Assembly (NCBI RefSeq): GCF_007997135.1
Contig: NZ_VORU01000006.1
Span: 1 to 64,000 of the forward strand
Origin: Aequorivita lipolytica
GTDB taxonomy: Bacteria; Bacteroidota; Bacteroidia; Flavobacteriales; Flavobacteriaceae
Length of the DNA stretch: 64,000 nucleotides
Reading direction: 5' to 3'
The translations under genes and the position numbers were made by a program. Under the pieces are notes generated by a model. The model did not search any database, was not told where the DNA came from, and saw only the letters and a list, made by a program, of their open reading frames with translations. This document shows positions 18,765-27,855 of the stretch, piece after piece. Each line of letters opens with the position of its first letter. Positions within the stretch are counted from its first letter, which is position 1.

Positions 18765-20276
18765 TTATCCAAACAGTATCTCTGAATCAATGTCTAACGA
18801 TTGTAAAAATGCAACACTGGCATGAATATCTTCTGATAGCACTCTGTCGTTTTCAACAAAAGGAACTATAGATCGATAAGGTTTCAGAAATGACTCTATA
18901 AAAGAAGAGGATTTTTTCGGTTCTCTAAATTTTAATGCTTGCGAAGCATTCATCAATTCTATAGCCAATATGGTTTCAAGATTTTCAAGTACCCGCAAAC
19001 ATTTTGTTGCGCCGTTAGCCCCCATACTTACGTGGTCTTCCTGCCCGTTTGAAGATACAATTGAGTCAACCGAAGCCGGCGTTGCCAACTGTTTGTTTTG
19101 GCTCACAATACTCGCGGCAGTATATTGCGGAATCATAAACCCGCTATTAAGTCCTGGGTTACTTACCAAAAACGCAGGTAATTCGCGCAGGCCAGAAACC
19201 AATTGATAGGTTCTTCTTTCTGAAATATTACCGAGCTCCGCCAATGCGATTGCTAAATAATCGAATGCTAGTGCCAAGGGTTGCCCATGAAAATTGCCGC
19301 CTGAAATTATAAGATCTTCCTTAACAAAAATATTAGGGTTATCTGTCACCGAATTAATTTCAGTCTTAAATGTTTTGTGCACAAAATGCAAAGTATCTTT
19401 TGTTGCTCCGTGAACCTGCGGAATACATCTAAAAGAATAAGGATCCTGCACACTTTTCTTTTCGGAAAGACCCAATTCACTTCCTTCCAAAAATTCCAGA
19501 ATCTGTTCAGCGGTTTTTACCTGTCCGCGGTGTGGCCGCACCAAATGGACTAAAGCATTGAACGGGCTCATATTGCAATCAAAAGCATCTACGGAAACTG
19601 AACCAATTAAATCTGCCAAATAGGATATTTTATAACACTTTAAAAGACAATAAACGCCATAGGCACTCATAAACTGGGTTCCATTAAGCAGGGCCAGTCC
19701 TTCTTTGGCTTGCAGGGTAATAGGTTCCCAATTAAATTTTTTCAACACTTTTTCTGCAGCAATACGCTCGCCGCCATAATATACTTCACCTTTACCCAAT
19801 AACGGTAAAGAGAGATGGGCTAGTGGCGCCAAATCTCCCGAAGCACCCAAACTTCCCTGCGAATAGATTACGGGTAAAATATCATTATTATAAAAATCAA
19901 TCAATCTTTCCACAGTTTCAATCTGCACCCCGCTGTAGCCATAACTCAGCGATTGTATCTTCAGCAAAAGCATCAATTTTATGATTGGTTTTGGAACAAA
20001 TTCACCCGTACCACAAGCGTGGGACATTACGAGGTTTTCCTGTAATTGCGAAAGATTTTCTGAAGAAATCTTGACGTTACATAATGATCCGAACCCAGTG
20101 TTTATACCATAAACAGGCGTTTCATTATCTTTCATTTTGTGTATAAGATACTCTCGCGCCTTTTTTATATTAAGCTGTGCTTCTTCAGAAAGAGCAAGAG
20201 TTTTATGGTTTTCTGTAATGTCCCTGATTATGGAGAGGTCCAAAATTTCGGAACTTATATAATGTGTTTCTTGCAT
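18765..20276 (-). CDS. hutH: Histidine ammonia-lyase
   Basis: This 503-residue aromatic ammonia-lyase starts from the ATG at 20276; an upstream frame to 20294 would need a TTG. The Ala145-Ser146-Gly147 triad in GSLGASGDLAPL forms the MIO electrophile that deaminates histidine to urocanate. The catalytic N-terminal Tyr lies in PVYGINTGFG, and the substrate-binding QEDHVSMG segment is near residue 400. Tyrosine ammonia-lyases share the fold, so histidine is inferred from the overall HutH-like sequence. No other hut gene (hutU, hutI, hutG) is in the window, so any pathway must be encoded elsewhere. Confidence 0.9.
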   Translation of the reverse strand: MQETHYISSEILDLSIIRDITENHKTLALSEEAQLNIKKAREYLIHKMKDNETPVYGINTGFGSLCNVKISSENLSQLQENLVMSHACGTGEFVPKPIIKLMLLLKIQSLSYGYSGVQIETVERLIDFYNNDILPVIYSQGSLGASGDLAPLAHLSLPLLGKGEVYYGGERIAAEKVLKKFNWEPITLQAKEGLALLNGTQFMSAYGVYCLLKCYKISYLADLIGSVSVDAFDCNMSPFNALVHLVRPHRGQVKTAEQILEFLEGSELGLSEKKSVQDPYSFRCIPQVHGATKDTLHFVHKTFKTEINSVTDNPNIFVKEDLIISGGNFHGQPLALAFDYLAIALAELGNISERRTYQLVSGLRELPAFLVSNPGLNSGFMIPQYTAASIVSQNKQLATPASVDSIVSSNGQEDHVSMGANGATKCLRVLENLETILAIELMNASQALKFREPKKSSSFIESFLKPYRSIVPFVENDRVLSEDIHASVAFLQSLDIDSEILFG

Positions 20277-20454
20277 TGGGTTGGGTTTCCGCAAAAATAC
20301 TGATTTTTAATTGCTGTGCTACCATTCTTCGTTTCAAAAAGTGATTACCAATCACATCTCAATTTTTAGGAGATGCCCCATAAAAATAACAGTGCGCAAT
20401 AGAGTGATATCTTAATTCAATATGTAATTTTACAAGCAAATTAAAAATAGATAA

Positions 20455-21822
20455 ATGAAAAAACTAAGTTTATTTCTTTTGGTACTGATCATTGTTTCCT
20501 GCAAACAAGAGGAAAAACCTCAATATTCAGTAATAACTGGAACCGTTGAAAATAATAATTCGGAAACTGTATTTGTTCGCGGTAATGATTTCGAATATAG
20601 AACCCCAATTAATGGAGACGGAACTTTTTCTGACACACTTCTCATAAAGACTGATGGTTTTTATGAAATGTATGTGGGCCGTGAGCGCACTGGGATTTAT
20701 TTGGAAAAGGGAAAGAATCTTTCTGTTACCCTAAACGCAAATGAATTTGATGAATCTCTGAAATACGCAGGCGATCTGGGAAACATCAATAACTTTTTGG
20801 CTGCTAAATATCTTTGGAACGAACAAAATTCAGATTTCAAGAAAGTATTTTCAATGGATGAAGAGAACTTCCTAAAAAAACTGGAGAACAATCAAAAAAG
20901 CTTTGATAGTTTGTATGCGGCCAATAAAATTTCCAACGATAATTTCAAGAAAAAACTTGCTGAGGAAGATAGCTATTCGAGAGCCATTATGCTGGAGAAT
21001 TATAAAGAAGCACACATCTATTATTCAGGCAAAGAAGATTATAATGTTTCAGACGGCTTTTATGACGAATTGAAAAATATAAATTACACGGATACGCTCA
21101 CTTATAGAAATTCAGTGGGTTACCAAACGCTGCTTGATGCACATTTCAACCGATTAATTAGCGAAGAAGCAAATGGAAGCGACAGCATCAGTCAAACTAT
21201 TCGCTATATGAAAAAAGTAGATGAAAACTTGCCAGATGGTTTTGCAAAAGATAGAATTATGAGTTCATATTTACAATTCGGCCTTAAGCCTAACGCTACT
21301 TTAGATGAAACTTTTAATATTTACATAAACAGCAATCCTGATGCAGAAAATCTTGCAACACTTACCGAGCGCTACAACAAATTAAGAACAATTACTGAAG
21401 GTAATCCCTCCCCTACGTTTGATTATGAAAATCACAAAGGCGGAACCACTTCCTTAGAAAGCTTAAAGGGAAAGTATGTTTACATAGACGTTTGGGCTAC
21501 TTGGTGCGGGCCGTGCTTGCGCGAAATTCCTGCGCTGAAAGAGGTTGAGAAAGACTATCAAAACAAAAACGTAAAGTTTGTGAGCATTTCTATAGATGAA
21601 CCAAAAGATTACGACAAATGGAAAGCAATGGTTTTTGAAAAGGAACTTGGCGGAATCCAACTGATGTCCGATAATAACTGGAAATCAAAATTTGTAGCGG
21701 ACTACGCCATATTGGGAATTCCAAGATTTATATTGATTGATCCACAAGGCAACATCATTTCTGCAGATGCGCCACGACCATCCGACCCTAAGTTGAGAAA
21801 GATGCTCGACGAGTTGCTATAA
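20455..21822 (+). CDS. TlpA-like thiol-disulfide reductase lipoprotein
   Basis: This 455-residue protein begins with a lipoprotein signal (LIIVSCKQ, lipidated Cys16). Residues ~25-130 form a beta-rich domain of the DUF4369 type (ITGTVENNNSETVFVRG), the middle ~130-310 is helical, and the C-terminal third is a thioredoxin fold of the TlpA/ResA family with redox motif WCGPC at residues 350-354 and a cis-Pro region GIPRFILIDPQG. Proteins of this architecture reduce disulfides in the periplasm; the partner here is not apparent. It is a single gene, followed by a hairpin terminator at 21842-21894. Confidence 0.9.
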   Translation: MKKLSLFLLVLIIVSCKQEEKPQYSVITGTVENNNSETVFVRGNDFEYRTPINGDGTFSDTLLIKTDGFYEMYVGRERTGIYLEKGKNLSVTLNANEFDESLKYAGDLGNINNFLAAKYLWNEQNSDFKKVFSMDEENFLKKLENNQKSFDSLYAANKISNDNFKKKLAEEDSYSRAIMLENYKEAHIYYSGKEDYNVSDGFYDELKNINYTDTLTYRNSVGYQTLLDAHFNRLISEEANGSDSISQTIRYMKKVDENLPDGFAKDRIMSSYLQFGLKPNATLDETFNIYINSNPDAENLATLTERYNKLRTITEGNPSPTFDYENHKGGTTSLESLKGKYVYIDVWATWCGPCLREIPALKEVEKDYQNKNVKFVSISIDEPKDYDKWKAMVFEKELGGIQLMSDNNWKSKFVADYAILGIPRFILIDPQGNIISADAPRPSDPKLRKMLDELL

Positions 21823-21839
21823 TTAGCATTTAATATTTC

Positions 21840-21985
21840 AGCCACGAATACACGAATAAAATAAAAAAACATTCGTGTATTGGTGGTCTTTTTTTTCAGT
21901 TTACTTATTGCAACCATTACTCCCAATCTAATCCGCATAGATGATTGTCCACAAAAAAATAGAAAAGATTCGTGTATTCGTGGCT
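21840..21985. repeat. Three-arm inverted repeat between tlpA-like and nnr genes, first hairpin acts as terminator
   Basis: AGCCACGAATACACGAAT at 21840-21857 pairs with 21871-21886 (one mismatch), and the hairpin is followed by a T run, so it serves as the terminator of the + strand gene. A third arm at 21968-21985 is a perfect 18-bp reverse complement of the first and overlaps the last codons and stop of nnr. The outer pair bounds a 146-bp segment. Confidence 0.75.
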
Positions 21986-23531
21986 AACTTTTTTCAGCTG
22001 AGTTATTTGTAGTCTCTTCCTCTCTCGCGAATAAATCTATATATGCTTCCGAAAGATTATCAATTACATCGCCAGCCATAATCGCTTCATACCCCATCTG
22101 TCCCGCAGCAATATCGCCAGCCCTTCCATGCATATAAACACCAAATACCGAAGCCAATAATTGGTCGTATCCCTGCGAAAGCAAACCGGTAATCACTCCA
22201 CTTAGGGCATCACCGCTCCCGGCCGTTCCCATTCCTGGATTTCCCGTAGTATTTATGTAGAGTTTATTACTGAAGACCGTAATTGTATAAGCACCTTTAA
22301 TAACCAGGACAACTTCGTGTTTTTCTGAAAACTTTTTCGCCTTTTCAAGCTTGTCGTAATCGTTTTTCCATTCGCCTATCAATCGTTTCAATTCGCCAGG
22401 ATGTGGTGTTAAAACTGAATTTTTCGGAAGCAGTTTCAGCAAATCTTTGTTTTCGGAAATATTATTCAATGCATCGGCATCAATAACTAATGGAATATCT
22501 TTTTTCTGAAATAGAACTTTCAAAGCTGCTACCGTTGCTTTATTTTTTCCTAGCCCCATTCCTACTCCAATTGCTGAAGGTTCAATATCAAAGGCTATTT
22601 CACTAATAAACTCTTCCTCTTTATCGGTAATTACCATTGCTTCGGGCACAGTGGTCTGTAGAATATTATAGCCACATTTAGGCACAAAAGCTGTCACCAT
22701 TCCAGCGCCAATTCTAAAGGCGGAAGTAGTTGAAAGTACCGCAGCGCCAATCTTTCCATAACTCCCTGCAATTATAAGTGCGTGCCCGTAAGTTCCTTTA
22801 TGGTCAAACTTTTCACGGGGTTTGTAAAATCGTTGAGCCTCTGGTTTCGAAATTAATTGCGCCAAAGGCTCCGTAGTTTGAAGGAACTCTATGTCTAAAC
22901 CAATTTCCAAGGCGTCAAAATTTGATACAAACGGAGCTGTTTCGGGCAAAAAGAATGAAAGCTTTGGTGTTTGGAAAGTGAGCGTATGGTTCGCTTTAAG
23001 CACCGCTTCCTTGTCTTCTAAGGGTAAATTGGCATATAGCCCACTAGGAATATCAATTGCAAGTTTAAAGGCTTTGCTTTCATTTAAATATTGAATCAGC
23101 TTTTTTACCCAACCTCCCGGACAACGGTTAAGCCCGATGCCAAAAATAGCGTCCACAATAATATCTTCAGAACCTATTTCGGGGAAATCAGCCTCGCCCT
23201 TCATTAAAGTGGGCCATTTTTTGGTTACATTTTTTATCCTGTCATAATTCAGTAGAAAATTCTTGGAGCGCTTGTCGCTACAGTTTACCACATATACTAT
23301 CACATTATAGCCGTGCTCAATCATTAAACGACCGAGTACTAGGCCATCACCACCATTATTACCGATCCCGCAGAAAATGCGAATAGGCACGGGCGCTCCA
23401 TTCAACCGTCTATTGAGCCATTGAAATATTTGTATCCCGGCGCGCTCCATTAGGGCCTCCGTGGTAATTTCTTGTTTTTCAACCGTAATTTTATCTGCTT
23501 CGTATAATTGTTCTGCGGAAAATATTTTCAT
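21984..23531 (-). CDS. nnr: Bifunctional NAD(P)HX epimerase / ADP-dependent NAD(P)HX dehydratase
   Basis: This 515-residue protein fuses two metabolite-repair enzymes. Residues 1-215 are the YjeF_N epimerase (GNNGGDGLVLGR motif, AIDIPSGL), and about 225-500 are the ribokinase-like dehydratase (ITGLLSQG after GMGTAGSGDALSG, with HPGELKRL). Together they repair hydrated NADH and NADPH produced by enzymes or heat. The length is normal for the fused form. It stands alone on the minus strand; the stop codon lies inside the third arm of the inverted repeat at 21968-21985. Confidence 0.93.
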   Translation of the reverse strand: MKIFSAEQLYEADKITVEKQEITTEALMERAGIQIFQWLNRRLNGAPVPIRIFCGIGNNGGDGLVLGRLMIEHGYNVIVYVVNCSDKRSKNFLLNYDRIKNVTKKWPTLMKGEADFPEIGSEDIIVDAIFGIGLNRCPGGWVKKLIQYLNESKAFKLAIDIPSGLYANLPLEDKEAVLKANHTLTFQTPKLSFFLPETAPFVSNFDALEIGLDIEFLQTTEPLAQLISKPEAQRFYKPREKFDHKGTYGHALIIAGSYGKIGAAVLSTTSAFRIGAGMVTAFVPKCGYNILQTTVPEAMVITDKEEEFISEIAFDIEPSAIGVGMGLGKNKATVAALKVLFQKKDIPLVIDADALNNISENKDLLKLLPKNSVLTPHPGELKRLIGEWKNDYDKLEKAKKFSEKHEVVLVIKGAYTITVFSNKLYINTTGNPGMGTAGSGDALSGVITGLLSQGYDQLLASVFGVYMHGRAGDIAAGQMGYEAIMAGDVIDNLSEAYIDLFAREEETTNNSAEKS

Positions 23532-23702
23532 CTATAAGCTTATTTTAATAATTCACTATAAAATTTTAAAATGGCAGGTTTATTGTCTGTCCATTTCCAA
23601 AGATAGCAACATTCCCTCGTATTGTTGAAAAGAGCGTTTATAACTAATTGCCCATCCACCCAAAAAACGCTTGATTATTTATAATTTTAAAAAAAACATA
23701 TC

Positions 23703-24119
23703 ATGGAAACTAGAGATAGCTTACTGCTCAATATGCGCCCAGAGATTCCTTCTGCCAGAATAACCCCCAATATGTCTGCCAATGAAAGTTTTCAAAACAA
23801 GACCTTACGGCCTGTAATAAAACTTCAGCACCAATTATTGCTCGCTGCGTTTAAAAACTACATTAATAAACATAAAAATGTTTTTTATAGCCTCAGCGTT
23901 GAAAAGAAACTGGATTACATAGAAAACGCCATCCATAAGGACATGAAGTTTAGAAATTCGCTAAAGGGAATAATCATTGGCCAATTTACACTCGATGAAT
24001 TTGAAATTTACATTCAGAATTCATCTGCGCTTAACAAGCGGATGATGGATATTGTTAAAGAACGCCTAAAAGATAATTTGCTGTATTTTGAAAGGGTAAC
24101 GATGTTAATGGCTCAATAA
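23703..24119 (+). CDS. Conserved flavobacterial protein of unknown function
   Basis: This is a 138-residue, mostly helical cytosolic protein without signal peptide or membrane segment. The core phrases (NKTLRPVIKLQHQLLL, YFSLSVEKKLDYIENAI-like segment and KDMKFRNSLKGIIIGQFT) belong to a family frequent in Flavobacteriia that some pipelines label glyoxalase; I see no vicinal-oxygen-chelate motif here, so I do not accept that label. It is a single gene between nnr (divergent) and the OmpA gene. Its function is unknown. Confidence 0.65.
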   Translation: METRDSLLLNMRPEIPSARITPNMSANESFQNKTLRPVIKLQHQLLLAAFKNYINKHKNVFYSLSVEKKLDYIENAIHKDMKFRNSLKGIIIGQFTLDEFEIYIQNSSALNKRMMDIVKERLKDNLLYFERVTMLMAQ

Positions 24120-24183
24120 CAAACCTATATAAAAAGACTTCTTACAAGCACTTGTTAAATTTAATCTAATTAGAGTAATAAAC

Positions 24184-24214
24184 TTTCGTCTCCACATAAT
24201 TGTAGGTAATTTCG
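24184..24214 (+). promoter_or_regulatory. Flavobacterial-type promoter for the OmpA gene
   Basis: TAATTTCG at 24207-24214 is the same -7-like octamer seen before the thiolase gene. It lies 18 bp after CTTTCG, a weak -33 element. The implied leader is about 15-20 nt. Confidence 0.35.
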
Positions 24215-24233
24215 CATATTAAAACCTACAAAT

Positions 24234-25511
24234 ATGAAAAGATTAGTACTTCCTTTATTACTGCTAGCCGTTGGCGCAATTTCTGCCCAAGAAACCGCTT
24301 CTACTATGCAGGATGAAAAAAACAATGATTACAACCGATGGTCCGTCGAAATTTCCGGTGGTTTACACAAGCCAAGTAGACCCTTCGCCCCTGGCTATTA
24401 TACTAAAACCCCAGATATAGGTCAAGTTGGTCTCGGTGTTCGTTACATGTTTAATGACAAATTTGGTCTTCGCCTTGGCTTGGGCTACAATAATATTGAA
24501 GGCGATGAGGATAGTCTCCCTTTTGAATCCAGCTACTACCGAAGTACGCTTGAGGGTGTTGTGAATCTTACCAGCGTTCTAAATTTTAGCGATTGGACAA
24601 ATTCCGTGGGTCTTTTGATACACGGTGGTGCAGGATATTCCTTTATGGAGCATAAAAGCCCAGTGGCCATTGATGGAAATGACAACATGCTAAACATTAT
24701 GGGTGGTATAACACCAATGATCAAGCTGGGAAAAAGTGTTGCCCTTTTTGGCGATATTTCCGCTGTTGGCAATATTAGGCAGACCTTAACTTTAGATGGA
24801 ACACAGCGCAATATTAAAAGAGATGTGGACGGTTTTATGGTGAATGCATCCATAGGTCTTAATATATACTTAGGCGGTGCAGATAAACACGCCGATTGGT
24901 ATTCCGAAGAAAAGGATTATCAAGAACAAGTAATGTTGCTCGAGGAACGTGTGGCCAAATTGGAAACTGACTTAATAGATACGGATCAGGATGGTGTGCC
25001 AGATTATCTGGATAGAGAACCTAACACTATGAGTGGTGTTGCAGTAGATACTAAAGGTATTGCCGTTGATAAAAATAACAATGGTATTCCTGATGAAATT
25101 GAAACTTCCCTTGACGATCGCTACTTGAAAAAATCAGATTATGTAAAAGGTGGTGGTGACGACAACGTTGCAGAGTTACTGAACAAAGGGTACGTAAATG
25201 TTTACTTCCAGTTTAACAGCGACAGGCCAGAAACCTATTCTTTGGAAGCAATCAATTATTTGATGAAATATATGAAAGACCACCCAGGTTCAAATGCTGA
25301 ATTGATTGGTTATGCAGACGAACTGGGCAATCCGGAATACAACCAAAAGCTTTCAGAGAAACGAGCGAAAAGAGTTTACGATATCTTGATTGCCTCTGGA
25401 ATTGCTGAAAACAGGTTGACCTATAGCGGTGGTGGTGAAGATACGACCGTAGATAAATCTTCTTCCCCGGCAAGACAGTTGGTGCGAAGAGTTACCTTCA
25501 GGTTGAAATAA
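24234..25511 (+). CDS. OmpA-family outer-membrane protein with thrombospondin-3 repeats
   Basis: This 425-residue protein starts with a Sec signal peptide (MKRLVLPLLLLAVGAISAQ). Residues ~35-220 form a predicted eight-stranded barrel with alternating hydrophobic strands, followed by a coiled coil near 228-245, two calcium-type TSP3 repeats (DTDQDGVPDYLD, DKNNNGIPDEIE), and a C-terminal OmpA peptidoglycan-binding domain (residues ~310-425) with the typical IGYADELGNPEYNQKLSEKR segment. It would tie the outer membrane to murein, as the abundant P60-type OmpA proteins of flavobacteria do. A strong terminator follows. Confidence 0.9.
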   Translation: MKRLVLPLLLLAVGAISAQETASTMQDEKNNDYNRWSVEISGGLHKPSRPFAPGYYTKTPDIGQVGLGVRYMFNDKFGLRLGLGYNNIEGDEDSLPFESSYYRSTLEGVVNLTSVLNFSDWTNSVGLLIHGGAGYSFMEHKSPVAIDGNDNMLNIMGGITPMIKLGKSVALFGDISAVGNIRQTLTLDGTQRNIKRDVDGFMVNASIGLNIYLGGADKHADWYSEEKDYQEQVMLLEERVAKLETDLIDTDQDGVPDYLDREPNTMSGVAVDTKGIAVDKNNNGIPDEIETSLDDRYLKKSDYVKGGGDDNVAELLNKGYVNVYFQFNSDRPETYSLEAINYLMKYMKDHPGSNAELIGYADELGNPEYNQKLSEKRAKRVYDILIASGIAENRLTYSGGGEDTTVDKSSSPARQLVRRVTFRLK

Positions 25512-25530
25512 AAACTTATATAATTAATTT

Positions 25531-25560
25531 AAAGAGCCTTCCAATGGAAGGCTCTTTTTT
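25531..25560. terminator. Bidirectional terminator between OmpA gene and DUF2461 gene
   Basis: A 12-bp perfect stem (AAAGAGCCTTCC with its complement) around the triloop AAT is followed by a T run on the + strand. It lies between two convergent stop codons. Confidence 0.9.
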
Positions 25561-25578
25561 TATATATGTTCAACCTAA

Positions 25579-26259
25579 TTATTCAAGAAGTGAAACCCCA
25601 TTCAAGTCTGTTGTCAAAACATCGCTCGTATAATTGAAAAATGGACGAAGTAATTGATAGTGATAAATTAAGTTATCCTTAAAATCTGCAGCAAATACTT
25701 CTTTATCGGTAAACGGATGATTTACGAAAAAGTTCTTAAGCCTAATTAAATCTATATTTTCATCTTCTTTACTGAAACCTTTTGGAGCTGTCTTAACAGC
25801 GTATTGCTGATTGAAATTTCCGAAGGATTTTTTAAAATCTTTTTGTGCTAAAATCTCCCGTATTTCAGAACTGTCCATTTCAAATTCCTTGCGAATGCGA
25901 AGTAAATCTGCTGGGCTCGGATCAAAGAAACCTCCGGCCATATAACTATTTCCTGACTCCAAACGCAGGTAATAACCACCGCGACGCTGTGCTCCTGCCC
26001 TACTGAAACTAACACTACGGTGAACATTGTACGGAGTTTTGTCATTACTAAAGCGAATGTCTCGGTTTATGCGGAATATTTTTGTCTTGGCTATTTCATC
26101 TGTAACGTTTAGATCTTTCTCAACAGCTGCATAAAATTCCTTTAAAGCCTTTTCATTTGCCAAGTAATCCTTTTTGTGCTCCTGCATCCACTCGCGGTTA
26201 TTGTTATTTTTAAGTTTTAGCAGAAACTCGAAAGCAGATTTGGGAATGGTAGGATTCAT
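25579..26259 (-). CDS. DUF2461 domain-containing protein
   Basis: This 226-residue protein spans the whole DUF2461 family. Recognisable motifs are FLLKLKNNNNREW near the N-terminus, FRINRDIRFSNDKTPYN around residue 65, and the YLRLESGNSYMAGGFF region around 100. The family is widespread and has no proven biochemical role, though toxin-like and nuclease-associated functions have been suggested. No signal peptide or membrane helix is present. It is a single gene on the minus strand, convergent with ompA-like. Confidence 0.88.
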   Translation of the reverse strand: MNPTIPKSAFEFLLKLKNNNNREWMQEHKKDYLANEKALKEFYAAVEKDLNVTDEIAKTKIFRINRDIRFSNDKTPYNVHRSVSFSRAGAQRRGGYYLRLESGNSYMAGGFFDPSPADLLRIRKEFEMDSSEIREILAQKDFKKSFGNFNQQYAVKTAPKGFSKEDENIDLIRLKNFFVNHPFTDKEVFAADFKDNLIYHYQLLRPFFNYTSDVLTTDLNGVSLLE

Positions 26260-26499
26260 CTTTTTTTAGTAAATATAAAGGTTAATGTTCGAAGGGAAAA
26301 AAGGGAGGCTCTAAATTAACTTTCTTTCCCGATTCAGTCTTACAGCTTTGCTCATGATGGATTGCGAAGAATTGATTTTAGATTAAAGCTGAAATACTGA
26401 GCGTGGTGGAAGTCAGTCGAGAGTGAATTTAAATGTGGACTATATTGTATATTTATAAATTATCTATATTTATAGCAACAACTGTAAAACCAATATATT

Positions 26500-26934
26500 A
26501 TGAATGCAACAACAAAACCAAACAAGGCATTTTGGATAATCGCCGTGCTTGCACTTTTATGGAATCTGATTGGCGTCTATTTCTGGGCAATGGAATACTT
26601 CTTTATGACGGAAGAAATGAAAGCCGCCTATCCACCCGAAGAACTTGAATTAATTAACAGTGCCCCATCATGGGGAATCTATGTTTATGCAATTGCTGTT
26701 TTTGGTGGTCTATTGGCAAGTATTCTACTATTAGCGCGCAAGAAAATGGCAGTTGTTATTTTTGGACTCTCCTTATTCGCTATTTTGCTTCTGCAGGGTT
26801 ACTGGATTTTTGCTATGGATATGGCAGCCATTATGGGCCCTCAGTCGCTAATTATGCCCCTCATTGTCATAGCAATCGCTATTTTTGAATATTTCTATAG
26901 TAAAGGTGCTGCACAGAATGGGTGGATAGTATAG
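26500..26934 (+). CDS. Four-helix membrane protein of unknown function
   Basis: This 144-residue protein has four hydrophobic segments at about residues 10-32, 58-80, 84-104 and 110-132, with a short acidic loop (MTEEMKAAYPPEELELINS) between the first two. Small proteins with this loop are common in flavobacteria and marine Gammaproteobacteria and have no assigned role; a sugar-transporter label sometimes used for them is not supported by anything visible here. It is followed by the bidirectional hairpin at 26952-27001. Confidence 0.7.
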   Translation: MNATTKPNKAFWIIAVLALLWNLIGVYFWAMEYFFMTEEMKAAYPPEELELINSAPSWGIYVYAIAVFGGLLASILLLARKKMAVVIFGLSLFAILLLQGYWIFAMDMAAIMGPQSLIMPLIVIAIAIFEYFYSKGAAQNGWIV

Positions 26935-26951
26935 TCTTATATTTCATAAAC

Positions 26952-27001
26952 AAAAAAACGTTTTGAAGGAACACTTCTGTGAACATCCAAAACGTTTTTT
27001 T
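26952..27001. terminator. Bidirectional terminator
   Basis: AAAAAAACGTTTTG (26952-26965) is perfectly complementary to 26988-27001, with a 22-nt loop. The A and T tracts on both sides allow termination in both directions between convergent genes. Confidence 0.8.
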
Positions 27002-27029
27002 GACTCTTTTGAGTTATATTTATAATGCC

Positions 27030-27479
27030 TTAAGCAGGTTCCAATGTGCGCTTTGATTTTCTATAAATATAATTTGGATAAATAGTCCGTTTTGCAAAAC
27101 GGTTCAGTTTATCGCTATTTACCATTTTTATATAAATTTGTCTGGTTACACCAAAGTATTCATAGGTATTGCCATCTAAATAAGTAATCTCTAACAGCAT
27201 TCCTTTGTGCTGAAAATCGGCAATGCCTGAGTTCGTGATAGTTTCTGTGTATTCTTCAAGATTAGCTGCTTTCGTTTCTGGGGCAATGCTTACCAGAAAA
27301 TGGTAGCCATCTATAATTTTTCGGCTATTCACTTCGGCTTCCTCACGCAGCGCATCACCATCTTGAAACTTGTCTGGGTGCCATTCCTTTACCAAGTTTC
27401 GGTAACTGGTTTTTATTGCTTTTAGCTCTATCTCCTTTTCAACTCCAAAGAGTTTTTTGTATTCATTGATGCGTTTCAT
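27030..27479 (-). CDS. J-domain protein with C-terminal KTSC-like domain
   Basis: The likely start is the ATG at 27479 (MKRINEYKKLFG), giving 149 residues; the longer frame to 27554 has an unlikely leader. Residues 1-65 are a DnaJ-type J domain with the HPD tripeptide at 34-36, needed to stimulate Hsp70 ATPase. The remainder (about 85-135, ITYLDGNTYEYFGVTRQIY) resembles the KTSC domain, a small beta-rich module found with lysyl-tRNA synthetase and in phage. Such J-KTSC fusions are seen in Bacteroidota; their client is not known. Terminators lie on both sides. Confidence 0.75.
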   Translation of the reverse strand: MKRINEYKKLFGVEKEIELKAIKTSYRNLVKEWHPDKFQDGDALREEAEVNSRKIIDGYHFLVSIAPETKAANLEEYTETITNSGIADFQHKGMLLEITYLDGNTYEYFGVTRQIYIKMVNSDKLNRFAKRTIYPNYIYRKSKRTLEPA

Positions 27480-27616
27480 AAGCTTATTGTTTTGCGGCCG
27501 CGAAAGTACAGTTAATATTTTAGAAATGGTTGATTTGTATAATATTAATAACAAGAAAATTAAAGTGACTACCGTGTTACACCCCTAACGAAGTTTTCAT
27601 AAGTTGTTTCAAAACA

Positions 27617-27644
27617 AAAAACCATCCGTTAAGATGGTTTTTTA
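27617..27644. terminator. Terminator of the cold-shock gene
   Basis: AAAAAACCATC (27617-27627) pairs with GATGGTTTTTT (27634-27644) around a six-base loop, just beyond the cold-shock stop codon on the minus strand. Confidence 0.8.
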
Positions 27645-27663
27645 ATAGTTTTACTTAAGCGTG

Positions 27664-27855
27664 TTATAGCAATCTTACTTTTACAGCGCTAAGACCTTTG
27701 TCCCCTTGCTCCACATCAAATTGAACTTTATCATCCTCACGAATGTTGTCAATTAGATTGGTTGAATGAACAAAAATGTCTTGATCTGTGTCTTTTACTT
27801 TAATGAAACCAAAACCTTTAGCCTCATTGAAAAATTTTACTGTACCTTCTTTCAT
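27664..27855 (-). CDS. Cold-shock domain protein
   Basis: This 63-residue single CSD protein binds single-stranded RNA and DNA as a chaperone. RNP1 (KGFGFI, residues 13-18) and RNP2 (DIFVH, 26-30) are intact. I use the ATG at 27855 because the family begins MKEGTVKFFN; a longer frame to 27906 would add an unusual N-terminus. It carries a long AT-rich leader, as cold-shock mRNAs usually do. Confidence 0.93.
   Translation of the reverse strand: MKEGTVKFFNEAKGFGFIKVKDTDQDIFVHSTNLIDNIREDDKVQFDVEQGDKGLSAVKVRLL

Noticed and set aside
18722-18790. N-terminal extension of the T9SS protein to 18790
   Set aside because: The extension would bury the signal peptide and overlap hutH; the ATG at 18724 is better.
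23703-24119. Glyoxalase label for the 138-residue protein
   Set aside because: No VOC metal-binding motif or beta-alpha-beta-beta-beta pattern is visible; it is predicted mostly helical.
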